NCBI GenBank assembly: GCA_964568875.1
Contig: CAZMSH010000002.1
Span: forward strand, 62,001 to 126,000
Origin: SLNP01 sp964568875
GTDB taxonomy: Bacteria; Bacteroidota; Bacteroidia; Bacteroidales; VadinHA17
Direction: 5' to 3'
Length of the DNA stretch: 64,000 bases
Shown: positions 44,095 to 53,156 of the stretch, one piece after another
Numbering within the stretch: the stretch's first letter is position 1
Layout: each line of letters opens with the position of its first letter
Position numbers and translations under genes: made by a program
The notes under the pieces: model-generated
Databases searched by the model: none
What the model was told of the DNA's origin: nothing
The model's input: only the letters and a program-made list of their open reading frames with translations

Positions 44095-45051
44095 ATGAGC
44101 AGCATTAAGATAGTCTCACCGGGTTTTTTCACCACAGTTCAGGATAACGGGAGGTACGGTTACCGGTGTTTTGGAATGCCGGTATCAGGAGCAATGGACT
44201 TCTTCTCACACATGGCCGGCAACCTGATAGTTGGAAACGATCCCGGGGAAGCTTCGCTGGAAGCAACGATTAAAGGCCCTGAGATTAAATTCAGCCGTAA
44301 AACAATGATCGCCATAACAGGTGCAGAAATGGATCCCATGATCAACGGAAAGCCTGTTGAGATGTGGACAGGCATAATAGCAGGCAGAGGCGACCGGCTT
44401 TCATTCGGGTCAGTTACATCAGGTCTGAGATCTTATATCTCCTTTGCAGGAGGAATAGATGTTCCTGAAACAATGGGAAGCCGCTCTACTTACATAAGAG
44501 GGAGGATTGGGGGTGTCATGGGAAGAAAGCTTGAGGAAAATGACAATATCAGGCTGTTTCCTGCAATGACCCTGCTAAGAAAGAAAAGACGACTGCCACT
44601 GGCTTTGATACCCGAATGGAGAAGGGACACCACCCTCCGCATCATGAAAGGTGTTGACTACGGTGAATTCACCACTGAGGCTTCAGACCTGTTGGTCAGT
44701 TCCCCCTTTGAGGTTACGAATTATTCAGATAGAATGGGCATCAGGCTTTCAGGAACCACTCTGCAACATAAGCGTAAAGCTGATGTAATATCATACCCGC
44801 TTGTACCCGGAACCATTCAGGTACCGGGAGACGGCAATCCTGTCATTATGCTTGCCGACAGCCAGACTATAGGAGGATACACACAGATTGCAAATATTAT
44901 TACTGCAGACTTATGGAAAACAGGTCAGCTCAGGCCGGGTGATGAGGTGAGATTCACCCTAACCGGCTACGATGATGCAATTAAATCACTGGCAGACCTT
45001 TTCAATGAATTGTTTGGCACATTTGGAATTAACAGAATGCCGGGTTTCTGA
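44095..45051 (+). CDS. pxpC: 5-oxoprolinase subunit C (KipA-like)
   Basis: A 318-residue protein with the biotin-dependent-carboxyltransferase-like KipA/PxpC fold. Its start SPGFFTTVQDNGRYGYR, the GMPVSGAMD segment and the VPGTIQVPGDGNPVIMLAD block are typical. It completes the PxpABC 5-oxoprolinase, which recovers glutamate from 5-oxoproline formed by spontaneous glutamine cyclisation. It is followed after 24 bases by a short membrane-peptide gene. Confidence 0.94.
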   Translation: MSSIKIVSPGFFTTVQDNGRYGYRCFGMPVSGAMDFFSHMAGNLIVGNDPGEASLEATIKGPEIKFSRKTMIAITGAEMDPMINGKPVEMWTGIIAGRGDRLSFGSVTSGLRSYISFAGGIDVPETMGSRSTYIRGRIGGVMGRKLEENDNIRLFPAMTLLRKKRRLPLALIPEWRRDTTLRIMKGVDYGEFTTEASDLLVSSPFEVTNYSDRMGIRLSGTTLQHKRKADVISYPLVPGTIQVPGDGNPVIMLADSQTIGGYTQIANIITADLWKTGQLRPGDEVRFTLTGYDDAIKSLADLFNELFGTFGINRMPGF

Positions 45052-45075
45052 AATCCGGCAAAGACTTACATACTT

Positions 45076-45225
45076 ATGGATATAAAATTAATACTGATTG
45101 TTGTACTGATTACGGTTGTGGCAGTTCGTTTTTACAAAAGGCATTTCGGAAAAACGGAAGGTAAGAATAAGAGCAAAGAAGATTCTGCCGGCACTGACAA
45201 TTACGAACCTTACTCAGGAGGCTGA
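45076..45225 (+). CDS. Small single-helix membrane protein (49 residues)
   Basis: Reading from the ATG at 45076 gives 49 residues: a hydrophobic N-terminal helix (about residues 3-17), a basic cluster (Arg-Phe-Tyr-Lys-Arg) that would sit at the cytoplasmic face, and a polar acidic tail ending in Gly-Gly. It follows pxpC by 24 bases on the same strand and overlaps the 3' end of the convergent HlyD gene by 16 bases. The codons look protein-like. The function is unknown; it may be an accessory membrane peptide of the transporter. Confidence 0.5.
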   Translation: MDIKLILIVVLITVVAVRFYKRHFGKTEGKNKSKEDSAGTDNYEPYSGG

Positions 45226-46514
45226 CCATTACGAAGGCTACGGTTCCTGGAGATAAGATATTTCAGCGGGTCAACTATTTTCTGCAAAAGGCGCATATCA
45301 TCTGTCAGTATTTCAACTGTTCCTGACATATTCTGGGTAAATGGCAGTTCCCTGCCATAAATTGTTTTCAAACCGGCAGGCAGCGATATCTCGGCAATAT
45401 ATTGTTTTTCATCGGCAACAATTGAAATATTGCTGATTACACCCCTTACGAGACCGTACTCCAGATGCGGGTATCCGCTTAACTTAATATTTACTGTCAG
45501 GCCCTGCTTCACTTTTCCCGATCGCTGCATGCCCAGCATTACCCTGCCGATTATTTCACCCTGGTCAGCAGGTACGACAGTAAGCACCTGTTCGCCTTCC
45601 TGAACATACTGATCGCTGCTCCAATAACGGGTAAATGTTGTGGTTCCATCGACGGGCGAGACAAGAAGATATTTGCTTTTCCAGAGGTCTATAGCGGCGA
45701 TAAGATCGGAAATCCTTCCTGAATTCTGGGCATATAGTTCCTGTAGTTCTTCGTCCCTCTTTATTGACAACTCCTGAAGATCCTGTTCCTTTCTGCTCAA
45801 CGATATCGACTCTTCAAGAATATCGAGGCTCATTTGCTGCATTCCAATACGCCTTTCGAGCAACAATTGTCGCGACCTTTCGTACTCTGCCTCAGAAATA
45901 GCTTCTCTTACAAACATAAGAGAATCCCTGTTGAACCTGGATTTCTCTATTTCCATGCCATCAAGGTGGAGTTTTTCCTTTGCCTTCAGGCTTTCAATGA
46001 GTTGTCTGTTCGCTTTTATCTCTTCAGCAAGGGCACGAATACGATGACCCAGGTAGTCATTCTCTCTATAGTGCCAGAGCCTTGAATATGCCTGTTTAAA
46101 GAGAGAGAGGTACTGTTGCACCTCGCCCAGGCCATTAAATGCGGGTAAGCGCACAGGGTTTATGGTATCGGCAGCTGAATAATCTGCCAGCCATTTTTCC
46201 AGATTTAAGACTTCAGCGGGTTTTGCAGAAGATTCAATAATAACCAGTACCTCTCCAGCCTCTACCGTATCCCTGTCGGCTACCAGCATCTCTCTGATCA
46301 TACCGCTGGCCCGTGCTGTCATTGTCACCGGTGGTCTGCGTGTTGTAATCTCTACCGGTGCCGGTATGGTATCAGGATATTTAATAAACCAGGCTGCAGA
46401 CAGGAATAATGCAAAGATCAGAAAGAGAATGGTTGTCCCCCATGCCACAAGCTTGCGCGGCGGGGTTCCCATGATATCACGGACAGGATCTGAATGGATA
46501 ATCTTATTTTCCAA
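45210..46514 (-). CDS. HlyD-family membrane fusion (adaptor) protein
   Basis: A 434-residue protein with one N-terminal membrane helix (about 28-46), a biotinyl-lipoyl-like domain, a long coiled coil (about 130-270) and a C-terminal beta-barrel-type part with GLVRGVISNISIVADEKQY. It links an inner-membrane exporter to an outer-membrane channel. The start is TTG at 46514, giving MENKIIHSDPVRDIMGTPPRKL, the usual opening of this Bacteroidota family. It overlaps the C39 ABC exporter gene by 11 bases, so the two form a secretion pair. No TolC-like gene is in the window. Confidence 0.88.
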   Translation of the reverse strand: MENKIIHSDPVRDIMGTPPRKLVAWGTTILFLIFALFLSAAWFIKYPDTIPAPVEITTRRPPVTMTARASGMIREMLVADRDTVEAGEVLVIIESSAKPAEVLNLEKWLADYSAADTINPVRLPAFNGLGEVQQYLSLFKQAYSRLWHYRENDYLGHRIRALAEEIKANRQLIESLKAKEKLHLDGMEIEKSRFNRDSLMFVREAISEAEYERSRQLLLERRIGMQQMSLDILEESISLSRKEQDLQELSIKRDEELQELYAQNSGRISDLIAAIDLWKSKYLLVSPVDGTTTFTRYWSSDQYVQEGEQVLTVVPADQGEIIGRVMLGMQRSGKVKQGLTVNIKLSGYPHLEYGLVRGVISNISIVADEKQYIAEISLPAGLKTIYGRELPFTQNMSGTVEILTDDMRLLQKIVDPLKYLISRNRSLRNGQPPE

Positions 46515-48690
46515 GTTCGAGTTGGTTTTTGATCAACCTGTAATAAGCTCCCTGGCTGGCTACGAGAGAATCATGATCGCCTGTTTCCACTACCCTGCCC
46601 TCTTCCAGGACTATTATCTTGCCGGCATTTCTTACAGTGCTCAGACGATGCGCGACTACAATAACTGTTTTACCCCTGAAGAAGTGATCGAGGTTCTTCG
46701 TTATGGCCTTTTCATTATTTGCATCAAGGGAGTTTGTAGCCTCGTCAAAAATTAATATTTCAGGATCTTTGTATACAACCCTGGCAATAAGTATTCTCTG
46801 TTTCTGCCCCTCGCTGAGACCATGGCCATTAGCGCCGATCTTCGTATTATACCTGTTAGGCAGTGACTCTACAAATGCTCTGATATTTGCTACCTCACAC
46901 GCGTTTACCAGTCTCTCTTCATCTATCGATTCTGCACCCGGGGCAATGTTACCTGCTATAGAATCGGGGAAGATAAAACCGTCCTGCATTACAGCACCGG
47001 TGCTCTCGCGCCATGTTCTGAGGCTGATGTCACCCAGCCTTGTGTTCCCGACAATGATTTCACCTTCGACCGGAGCATAAAACCCGAGTATCATTTTAAG
47101 GAGTGTTGTCTTGCCACTGCCACTGGTGCCGACTATGGCCGTAACCTCATTCTCATTGATGGTAAGGTCGACGTTCCTGAGGGCGTAGGGTGATCTCGGG
47201 CCTTCGTACTGGTAGGAGAGATTGTTAATATAAATCGTCTTTGCCTCAGGAAGTTTGCGCAGCTTTTGTTCTGGCGAAGGCTCTTCGTCATCCATTGAAT
47301 GCACCTCCGACAGCCTGTCCAGACTCATTCTGGCATCCTGCGTAAGTTTAAGGAATGTGCTAACCTGGCTCAGCGGCACATTCAACTGGCCTATGATGAA
47401 CTGAACCGCCAGCATCATACCGAGAGTCATCTCGCCCTTCAGCACCAGTGTTGCTGCCATAATGGTAACAAGAATATTGGTAACCTCATTAATAAAAATA
47501 GCACCTGCAGACTGATATTGTGAAAGACCAAGCCCTTTGACCTTTACCCTGAAGAGTTCGGCCTGTATGTTTTCCCAATCCCATCTCTTGCTGTTTTCAC
47601 TGCGTGTGAGTTTTATCTCCTGCATTCCGTTGACCATGTTTATCAGGCTGCTGTTTGATGCGGCCATTCTCCTGAAACGCTCATGGTCGAGTATGGCCCT
47701 TCTTCGCATGAAAAGAGTTACCCAGGCCACATAAAGCAAGGCTCCGGCAAGGAATAAAGCAAGAATATAAACATTGTAGATAGCCAGTACTATTCCGAAT
47801 ATAAGCAGGTTGAAAAAGGAGAACAGAATGCTCAGTGTTGCTGAGGTAAGAAAAGCCTCAATACGATTATTGTCGTCGATACGCTGAAGAATGTCACCGG
47901 TCAGCTTGGTGTCGAAGAATGCAATTGGGAGCGACATTAGTTTATGCAGGAACCCCGAAATAATTGATACATTTATACGGGTTCCTATGTGCAGAAGCAG
48001 CCAGCCTCTTATAAATTCAACGCTCATCCTTCCTGTTACAAGTGCCAGTTGAGCAAAGAGCAGCAGATAGATAAACCCCAGATCATTATTGTTGATGCCA
48101 ATGTCTATGACTGACTGGGTAAGAAAAGGCAGGATAAGTTGTATGAGACTACCGAGCAGCAGCCCCAGTATCAGTTGTGTAACATACTTGCGGTAGAGTC
48201 GGAAATGACGAAGAAGAAACCTGAATCCCGGTTTGCTCTCTTTTTCGCTTTCCTGTTCAAAAAACTGTGGCTTCGGTTCAATGATAAGAACCATTCCTGC
48301 AGGTTCACCTTCAACGAGGGCAGTTCCCCAATGTCGAAGAAACTCATGATGGGTATAGGATACCAGTCCTGATGCAGGGTCAGCAGCCAATACCTTCTTT
48401 TTGGTAATCTTGTATACAACAACAAAATGATTTTGTCGCCAGTGTACTATGCAGGGCAGCGGTACGTTATTGCTGAGTTTCTCGAATGGGATACGGACAC
48501 CAATTGTACGGAAACCCAGCGAATCAGCCGCTTCAGACAACCCCAGAAAAGAAACCCCCTCCCTGGTGATGTGGCATCTCTTGCGGAGTGTTTCAAACGA
48601 AATTGTTTTCCCATAATGCGCCGCCACCATCTTCAGGCAGGCAGGGCCGCAATCCATGGCGTCGGGTTGTTTTATAAACGGGAAAGACAT
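46504..48690 (-). CDS. Peptidase-containing ABC transporter (C39, PCAT type)
   Basis: A 728-residue exporter. The N-terminal C39 peptidase domain (1-130) has Cys14 (MDCGPACL), His88 (QNHFVVVY) and Asp104 (AADPASG), the triad that cleaves after a double-glycine leader. Six membrane helices (about 165-445) and an ATPase domain follow, with Walker A GTSGSGKTT, signature LSEGQKQR and Walker B ILIFDEATNSLD. It would process a GG-leader peptide and export it in one step. A peptide with that leader is encoded 4 kb away at 52704. Confidence 0.93.
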   Translation of the reverse strand: MSFPFIKQPDAMDCGPACLKMVAAHYGKTISFETLRKRCHITREGVSFLGLSEAADSLGFRTIGVRIPFEKLSNNVPLPCIVHWRQNHFVVVYKITKKKVLAADPASGLVSYTHHEFLRHWGTALVEGEPAGMVLIIEPKPQFFEQESEKESKPGFRFLLRHFRLYRKYVTQLILGLLLGSLIQLILPFLTQSVIDIGINNNDLGFIYLLLFAQLALVTGRMSVEFIRGWLLLHIGTRINVSIISGFLHKLMSLPIAFFDTKLTGDILQRIDDNNRIEAFLTSATLSILFSFFNLLIFGIVLAIYNVYILALFLAGALLYVAWVTLFMRRRAILDHERFRRMAASNSSLINMVNGMQEIKLTRSENSKRWDWENIQAELFRVKVKGLGLSQYQSAGAIFINEVTNILVTIMAATLVLKGEMTLGMMLAVQFIIGQLNVPLSQVSTFLKLTQDARMSLDRLSEVHSMDDEEPSPEQKLRKLPEAKTIYINNLSYQYEGPRSPYALRNVDLTINENEVTAIVGTSGSGKTTLLKMILGFYAPVEGEIIVGNTRLGDISLRTWRESTGAVMQDGFIFPDSIAGNIAPGAESIDEERLVNACEVANIRAFVESLPNRYNTKIGANGHGLSEGQKQRILIARVVYKDPEILIFDEATNSLDANNEKAITKNLDHFFRGKTVIVVAHRLSTVRNAGKIIVLEEGRVVETGDHDSLVASQGAYYRLIKNQLELGK

Positions 48691-48811
48691 GATCTGTCAT
48701 CAATTCATCAGTTGCCATCAAAGATATGTATTATTCTTATTTATAATATGCCCGGCACTGCATTAGAAACAACGCATGAGACATGACAGCCAATTGATTT
48801 GCGGGAAATAC

Positions 48812-48819
48812 TATATTTG
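48812..48819 (+). promoter_or_regulatory. Bacteroidota -7 box (TATATTTG) for the sigma-factor gene
   Basis: TATATTTG matches the consensus and lies 24 bases before the TTG start at 48844. TTG at 48794-48796 lies 15 bases upstream, short of the ideal 19. Confidence 0.5.
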
Positions 48820-48843
48820 CTTTCTTGATAACAGTAATAGGGG

Positions 48844-49410
48844 TTGTTCAAAAAAATCAGCGATAAAAGCCTAATTGAGGGGATCAGGCTACAGGACGAA
48901 AAAGCTCTGAAATATATCTATAACATGTATTATCAGATGGTTAAGAATAATGTCCTGAGAAATAGCGGTGATACCAGCGATGTTGATGAGGTAATGCAGG
49001 AGAGTGTCATTGTCTTATACAAACAGATCATTGATAACAAGATCAATCTGTCATGCGACCTGAAGGGCTACTTTTTCGGCATTTCCCGTTTGGTGTGGAA
49101 CAACCTTTTAAGGCAGAAGCAGAAGCATTCAGAACTTGAAGTCGATGTCACCGATGAAGAGAGTGCTTCATATGAAGACAACAGAGAGGTACTCGAAAGA
49201 GTCGTTGAAAGGTCGATGGACAGGCTTAAGCCAGACTGCAGGGAGGCATTGCTGTTGTTTTCACAGGGAATTGACTATAAAGAAATTGCCGTCAGACTGG
49301 GATTAAGAAGTGAAGATTACGCAAGGAGAAAAAAATACCTGTGCAAGGAGGCGCTGATGGAGTTAATAAAAAGTGACCCAGAATACAGAGATCATTTTGA
49401 TCGCAGATAA
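48844..49410 (+). CDS. ECF-type sigma-70 family RNA polymerase sigma factor
   Basis: A 188-residue sigma factor without region 1 or 3. Region 2 spans about 9-70 (SLIEGIRLQDEKALKYIY, DVDEVMQESVIVLYKQI) and region 4 is the C-terminal helix-turn-helix (SQGIDYKEIAVRLGLRSEDYARRKK). The start is TTG: an in-frame TAG lies at 48838-48840, so only GGG precedes it. It is divergent from the C39 exporter and overlaps the 3' end of the convergent CHAT gene by 19 bases. It probably controls the peptide gene or the exporter and is held by the anti-sigma-like protein at 53157. Confidence 0.9.
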   Translation: MFKKISDKSLIEGIRLQDEKALKYIYNMYYQMVKNNVLRNSGDTSDVDEVMQESVIVLYKQIIDNKINLSCDLKGYFFGISRLVWNNLLRQKQKHSELEVDVTDEESASYEDNREVLERVVERSMDRLKPDCREALLLFSQGIDYKEIAVRLGLRSEDYARRKKYLCKEALMELIKSDPEYRDHFDRR

Positions 49411-52400
49411 AATACCAGTCTGATAGCAGAAGCTATAAGTGCAAGCATCAACAGAACAGCTGACAACAACATTCCTGCATCGAAGAAAAGCGGACTTCTG
49501 TTACCATACAGAACCAGTGTTGACCAGTAAAACGGATGAGACTGATACTGTGATGAACCATTCAACATCTCCAGTTTTGCCTTTCTGAGTGATTTACTTT
49601 TACTGTCGCCTCTCTTCAGGTTTTCATAGAAAAACCGCATTATCTCAAAACCAAGCTCGTCGTCAACTTCCCAAAGGGACATAATTACCGATTGGCTGCC
49701 AGCGGTTATAAAACCCCTTGCCAGGCTCATTACACCTTCGCCCGCCGTCAACTTACCAGACCCGGTATTGCATGATGAGACCACCACCATTTTGGATGAA
49801 AGAGGAACTCCATAAATCTCATATGTATTAAGAAAACCCTCATTATTATTCTCCTTGCTGAAAATAAGCTTTGAATAAGCAGGATACTGATTATTGATAA
49901 TAGCATGCATTGCCAGATGTATAACCGGGAACTGTGAAGCCCTTGACTTATAGATGGATTCGAGAGCATTTTCGTTAAGGTAAAGCTCTCCGCCCAGCCT
50001 CCTTTGCACGTAAGATGCCTCATCCCTTGCGTGGGGAAGATCGGAAAGAACTTCCTGCCTGAGTTGCCGGGTGTTCAGGACAGAGTCCCTTTCCATATTG
50101 CCGGTATACTCCGGAGCAAACGCCAGGGCCCTATTGTTTAATGACCTGCCGCCTCCTGATGTCTCGATATACATGGTTGCAGAATAGGTATATGAGATTT
50201 CAAACTCCTTAACCATAAAGTCGAGTTCTCTGTAGAGAATATCGTCCCTGCTCTGCAAGGTCGTGAGAAGGGCTTCAAATGGAATATATGCGAGCAGATT
50301 GTCGGGCGATATGATCAAACGTCTGGTAGTAAGCAACTCTCTTACCGGACTTATTAGCTTTTCATACAGGTAATGTCCGTTTTGATTGATTTCGTTAAAA
50401 ACTTGCCTTGCCCGTATAATGGAGGCAGGTTTCATTATAACATTTCTGAAATCAGTCAGTGACTGAAAGAATTCCGCATCGGTTGACTGCCTGATAAATG
50501 CGGTATGCTTTCGGTTTACCACAAATATATATATCGAAGTATCGGCAAGAACATAATTAATATATGTATCCTTTTTCCCCATCATCTTCCTGACTTCATC
50601 AAGTCCTGCGACCTTTGTGTTGTACTTCGCGGAATAATAGTCAGGATAGCTGCTTTCAAACAATCTGATCAATTCTGATTTTCTTTGAGCAGCGGCGAAT
50701 TCAGAGTTTCTCAGTTCTTCCAGCCTGTTTGAATCGGGATTCTCACTTAACAGTTCATTAGCAATAAATTCTCTTACTGCCCCAAGTTCAACCTCCAGGT
50801 TACGTTCAAGAACAGAAAGCGAGTCAGGTATCAAAAATTGAGAGGCTCTTATCTCCCTTAGAGAAACAAGAAGGCCGGCTGCCTTACTCCTCTCAGCATA
50901 TTCAAAGGCAAGCCGCATATCTCTGTCTGAGCCTGAAAGAGACCACAGGTTATGAAGGTCTTTGACAATACCGTCATACGCTCTTCTGTAGTTATCACCC
51001 AGAAGTATACGGCTCTCTTCTTCGCTGATATCAATTCTTACTGCTTCAATATGTGAGATAAGAAGCTTGTTCGTTTCAATGGCTGCCCTGAGATAGAGAG
51101 TATCAGATCTTTCCTCATATAGTTTTCTCAATATGAATATCTTGTCGTTAAGCAAACCCAGGGTTGATCGGTCAGCTGTAATATTACTCCGGTCAGGATT
51201 TCCAAATTCAGTAAGTTCGTCTTCACTTACAAGGCCGAAAAGGGCAATCTGAACAGCCTTCAGCGCTTCTTCATTGAACCCTTCCCTGCTCAATACCATT
51301 GCGTAGGTGTTGTAAATCTCCCTTACAAGCAATCTATCGTCACTGTTTGCAAGGGCATAGGGTATTGCTTTTTCCCTTAGCAGTTCCAATGCCCTGGTAT
51401 TATCAATATCAAATTGAGACATAGTTGACGCGGCTCTGACCAGCATATCGTAGTAGGGCCTCGTTCCCGGGCTGAAAGAGACAGGGATCATTTCAAGAGC
51501 CTGATCGAGAACCATCGAGGCCCTTGCAATATCTTGGTCTTCTGCAAAAAACCGTGCAGAATTGATAATGATCAGGAAAGATGAGACCCCCGGATGTTTT
51601 ACTGCAATAGGAATCGCAGTATCGTAATATGACCTTGCAATATCTTCGTTACCCAACCTTGTATTATAGAAGGCTAGAGAATTCAATATGTTTATGAAAA
51701 GAGAAGGATTATCATCCGGGGCTGCCTTCATTAAATCGTATGCTCTTGTAAGGTATATCAAGGCTCGGGTATAATCATTTCGTCTGGAATGGCTTATACC
51801 AAGATTGTTATAGAGCATACCTATAATGGAAACATTACTCTTCAAATTAATATGTTCTGCTATCTCAAGCCCCTTCTGTGCTGCTACAATGGCCCTATCG
51901 AATTCTCTTAACTCATTCAGATTGGAAGCAAGGTTATTGTAATTATCTATATTATCCGATGCATAAGGCCCATCCTGTAATTCTACAAGGTTTATTAGAG
52001 AGTCAAGGACATTTACTGCTTCCCCGAACCTGCCCATATAAAACAGACTTGTGCTTATATTAGTAAGTGCATTCCTGTATCTTGAATCCCTCTGATCTAT
52101 CGTTGCCCTGACTTTTGCAGAGCCTTCAAAATACTGGAATGCGTTCTGATACCTCGAGTTAAAATAGAGGTAAACTCCACACAGATACATTGCATCGGAG
52201 AGAATGATATCCTGTTCAATAAGGTCTGATATTATTAGCGAATCAAAGTATTGGTAGTATCTCTCTGCACTGTTCTTGTCGCCCGCAAGAAGAATTGAGT
52301 AAAACTCATTTAATTTTCCTGTAAGGTTTTGTACTTCATTACACGGTGTAGAGTTTTTTGACAGGTATAGAGAAGCTCCAGGGTCGGCGTAGCCTGCCCC

Positions 52401-52448
52401 AATGGAGAAAACGGTAAATGCTATTATAAGATGTAACCTGTGATTCAT
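49392..52448 (-). CDS. Exported TPR-CHAT protein (caspase-like peptidase candidate)
   Basis: A 1018-residue protein. A signal peptide (to about 22) is followed by tetratricopeptide repeats over about 60-400, a helical linker, and a C-terminal CHAT domain (about 690-975) of the caspase/separase clan. The catalytic dyad is His848 (HLAMHAIINN) and Cys893 (VVSSCNTGSG), with GEGVMSLARGF and SLWEVDD after it. The last 20 residues form a membrane helix, so the domains face the periplasm. CHAT proteases with TPRs are regularly linked to ECF sigma and anti-sigma genes in Bacteroidota. Its target is unknown; the neighbours suggest the peptide system. Confidence 0.88.
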   Translation of the reverse strand: MNHRLHLIIAFTVFSIGAGYADPGASLYLSKNSTPCNEVQNLTGKLNEFYSILLAGDKNSAERYYQYFDSLIISDLIEQDIILSDAMYLCGVYLYFNSRYQNAFQYFEGSAKVRATIDQRDSRYRNALTNISTSLFYMGRFGEAVNVLDSLINLVELQDGPYASDNIDNYNNLASNLNELREFDRAIVAAQKGLEIAEHINLKSNVSIIGMLYNNLGISHSRRNDYTRALIYLTRAYDLMKAAPDDNPSLFINILNSLAFYNTRLGNEDIARSYYDTAIPIAVKHPGVSSFLIIINSARFFAEDQDIARASMVLDQALEMIPVSFSPGTRPYYDMLVRAASTMSQFDIDNTRALELLREKAIPYALANSDDRLLVREIYNTYAMVLSREGFNEEALKAVQIALFGLVSEDELTEFGNPDRSNITADRSTLGLLNDKIFILRKLYEERSDTLYLRAAIETNKLLISHIEAVRIDISEEESRILLGDNYRRAYDGIVKDLHNLWSLSGSDRDMRLAFEYAERSKAAGLLVSLREIRASQFLIPDSLSVLERNLEVELGAVREFIANELLSENPDSNRLEELRNSEFAAAQRKSELIRLFESSYPDYYSAKYNTKVAGLDEVRKMMGKKDTYINYVLADTSIYIFVVNRKHTAFIRQSTDAEFFQSLTDFRNVIMKPASIIRARQVFNEINQNGHYLYEKLISPVRELLTTRRLIISPDNLLAYIPFEALLTTLQSRDDILYRELDFMVKEFEISYTYSATMYIETSGGGRSLNNRALAFAPEYTGNMERDSVLNTRQLRQEVLSDLPHARDEASYVQRRLGGELYLNENALESIYKSRASQFPVIHLAMHAIINNQYPAYSKLIFSKENNNEGFLNTYEIYGVPLSSKMVVVSSCNTGSGKLTAGEGVMSLARGFITAGSQSVIMSLWEVDDELGFEIMRFFYENLKRGDSKSKSLRKAKLEMLNGSSQYQSHPFYWSTLVLYGNRSPLFFDAGMLLSAVLLMLALIASAIRLVFYLRSK

Positions 52449-52611
52449 CCCCTTCCCGGAAGATAGTGTTTACGCCTCCTGCCTGTTTTAAAAGCGCAAG
52501 ATAGCTTTTTTTTGAGTTAACCGAAATGTTTTTAAAGCACAGAAGGGGCTTTTCTTATATTACTGATATACTGACTATTGTGATTTTTTTGAAAAAAATG
52601 TCATTTTTTTT

Positions 52612-52636
52612 TGTCACAAACCGGGATGTTGTGACA
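52612..52636. repeat. Perfect inverted repeat TGTCACAA-N9-TTGTGACA
   Basis: Eight-base arms at 52612-52619 and 52629-52636 enclose ACCGGGATG. It lies 68 bases before the start of the precursor peptide gene in an AT-rich gap, with T-runs upstream. It may be an operator for the peptide gene or a hairpin. Confidence 0.6.
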
Positions 52637-52703
52637 TGTATGATTGGAAACAGAAACGAATTACCCGTTAAGATTATTAAATGAACTTAAAAAGAAAAAG
52701 ATC

Positions 52704-52862
52704 ATGAGAACCCTGGAAGAAAAAAACTTTGAGATGATGATGAGATTTGCACTTTCATGTGATGAGATGTTGAAGGTGCGTGGTGGAACTGACGGTGAAG
52801 GTGATGGTGGAGATGACCCGGAAAGCGATCCCGAGAAGCCACCGGTAGTAATTAAGATCTGA
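52704..52862 (+). CDS. Double-glycine leader precursor peptide with acidic core (52 residues)
   Basis: Reading from the ATG at 52704 gives 52 residues. Residues 1-28 are a leader with the pattern of GG leaders: ALSCDEMLKVRGG, with Glu21 and hydrophobic Leu/Met/Val at the usual distances before Gly27-Gly28. The core (residues 29-52) has nine Asp or Glu residues, five Gly and a C-terminal hydrophobic Val-Val-Ile. C39 exporters cleave after such GG sites. A longer TTG start at 52644 exists but the A-rich leader before 52704 supports the ATG. Nothing in the core matches a bacteriocin family that I recognise. Processing by the exporter at 46504 is inferred. Confidence 0.72.
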   Translation: MRTLEEKNFEMMMRFALSCDEMLKVRGGTDGEGDGGDDPESDPEKPPVVIKI

Positions 52863-53156
52863 ATTTGAAAAAAAGGATCCCTGGCGAGGGACAACATACA
52901 GGCTAACGGATTTAAATATCGAAACAGACTCCGTTATCCGGGTTCAGAATAGTTGAAAAGATACTTTTCAGTAGTACTGACAGGCTGATAACAAGGTCCG
53001 GAATGTCTACCCTGCATGACTTAGGAGCAGGGGAACAGAAGGATGCAGTTAACATGCAACAGATATCTCTGCCTGATATCAGTGTCGGTGAGTTGAGTAC
53101 CTAAGAAGTAAAGGCTTGATGAACTTTAATTATAGTGGAATAATATATCTATCGTT
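52863..53156 (+). other. 294-base gap between the precursor peptide and the anti-sigma-like gene
   Basis: The gap holds only short frames. One ATG-started frame (53003-53104, 33 residues) has no recognisable features and no GG leader. No TAnnTTTG box is clear. It may carry the untranslated leader of the 53157 gene or a second small peptide, but nothing is convincing. Confidence 0.4.

Noticed and set aside
52526..52684. A 52-codon frame upstream of the precursor peptide
   Set aside because: It is AT-rich, contains poly-Phe stretches and runs through the inverted repeat, with no leader motif.
53003..53104. A 33-codon frame between the precursor peptide and the anti-sigma-like gene, considered as a second exported peptide
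   Set aside because: It has no double-glycine site, no hydrophobic leader and no clear start signal.
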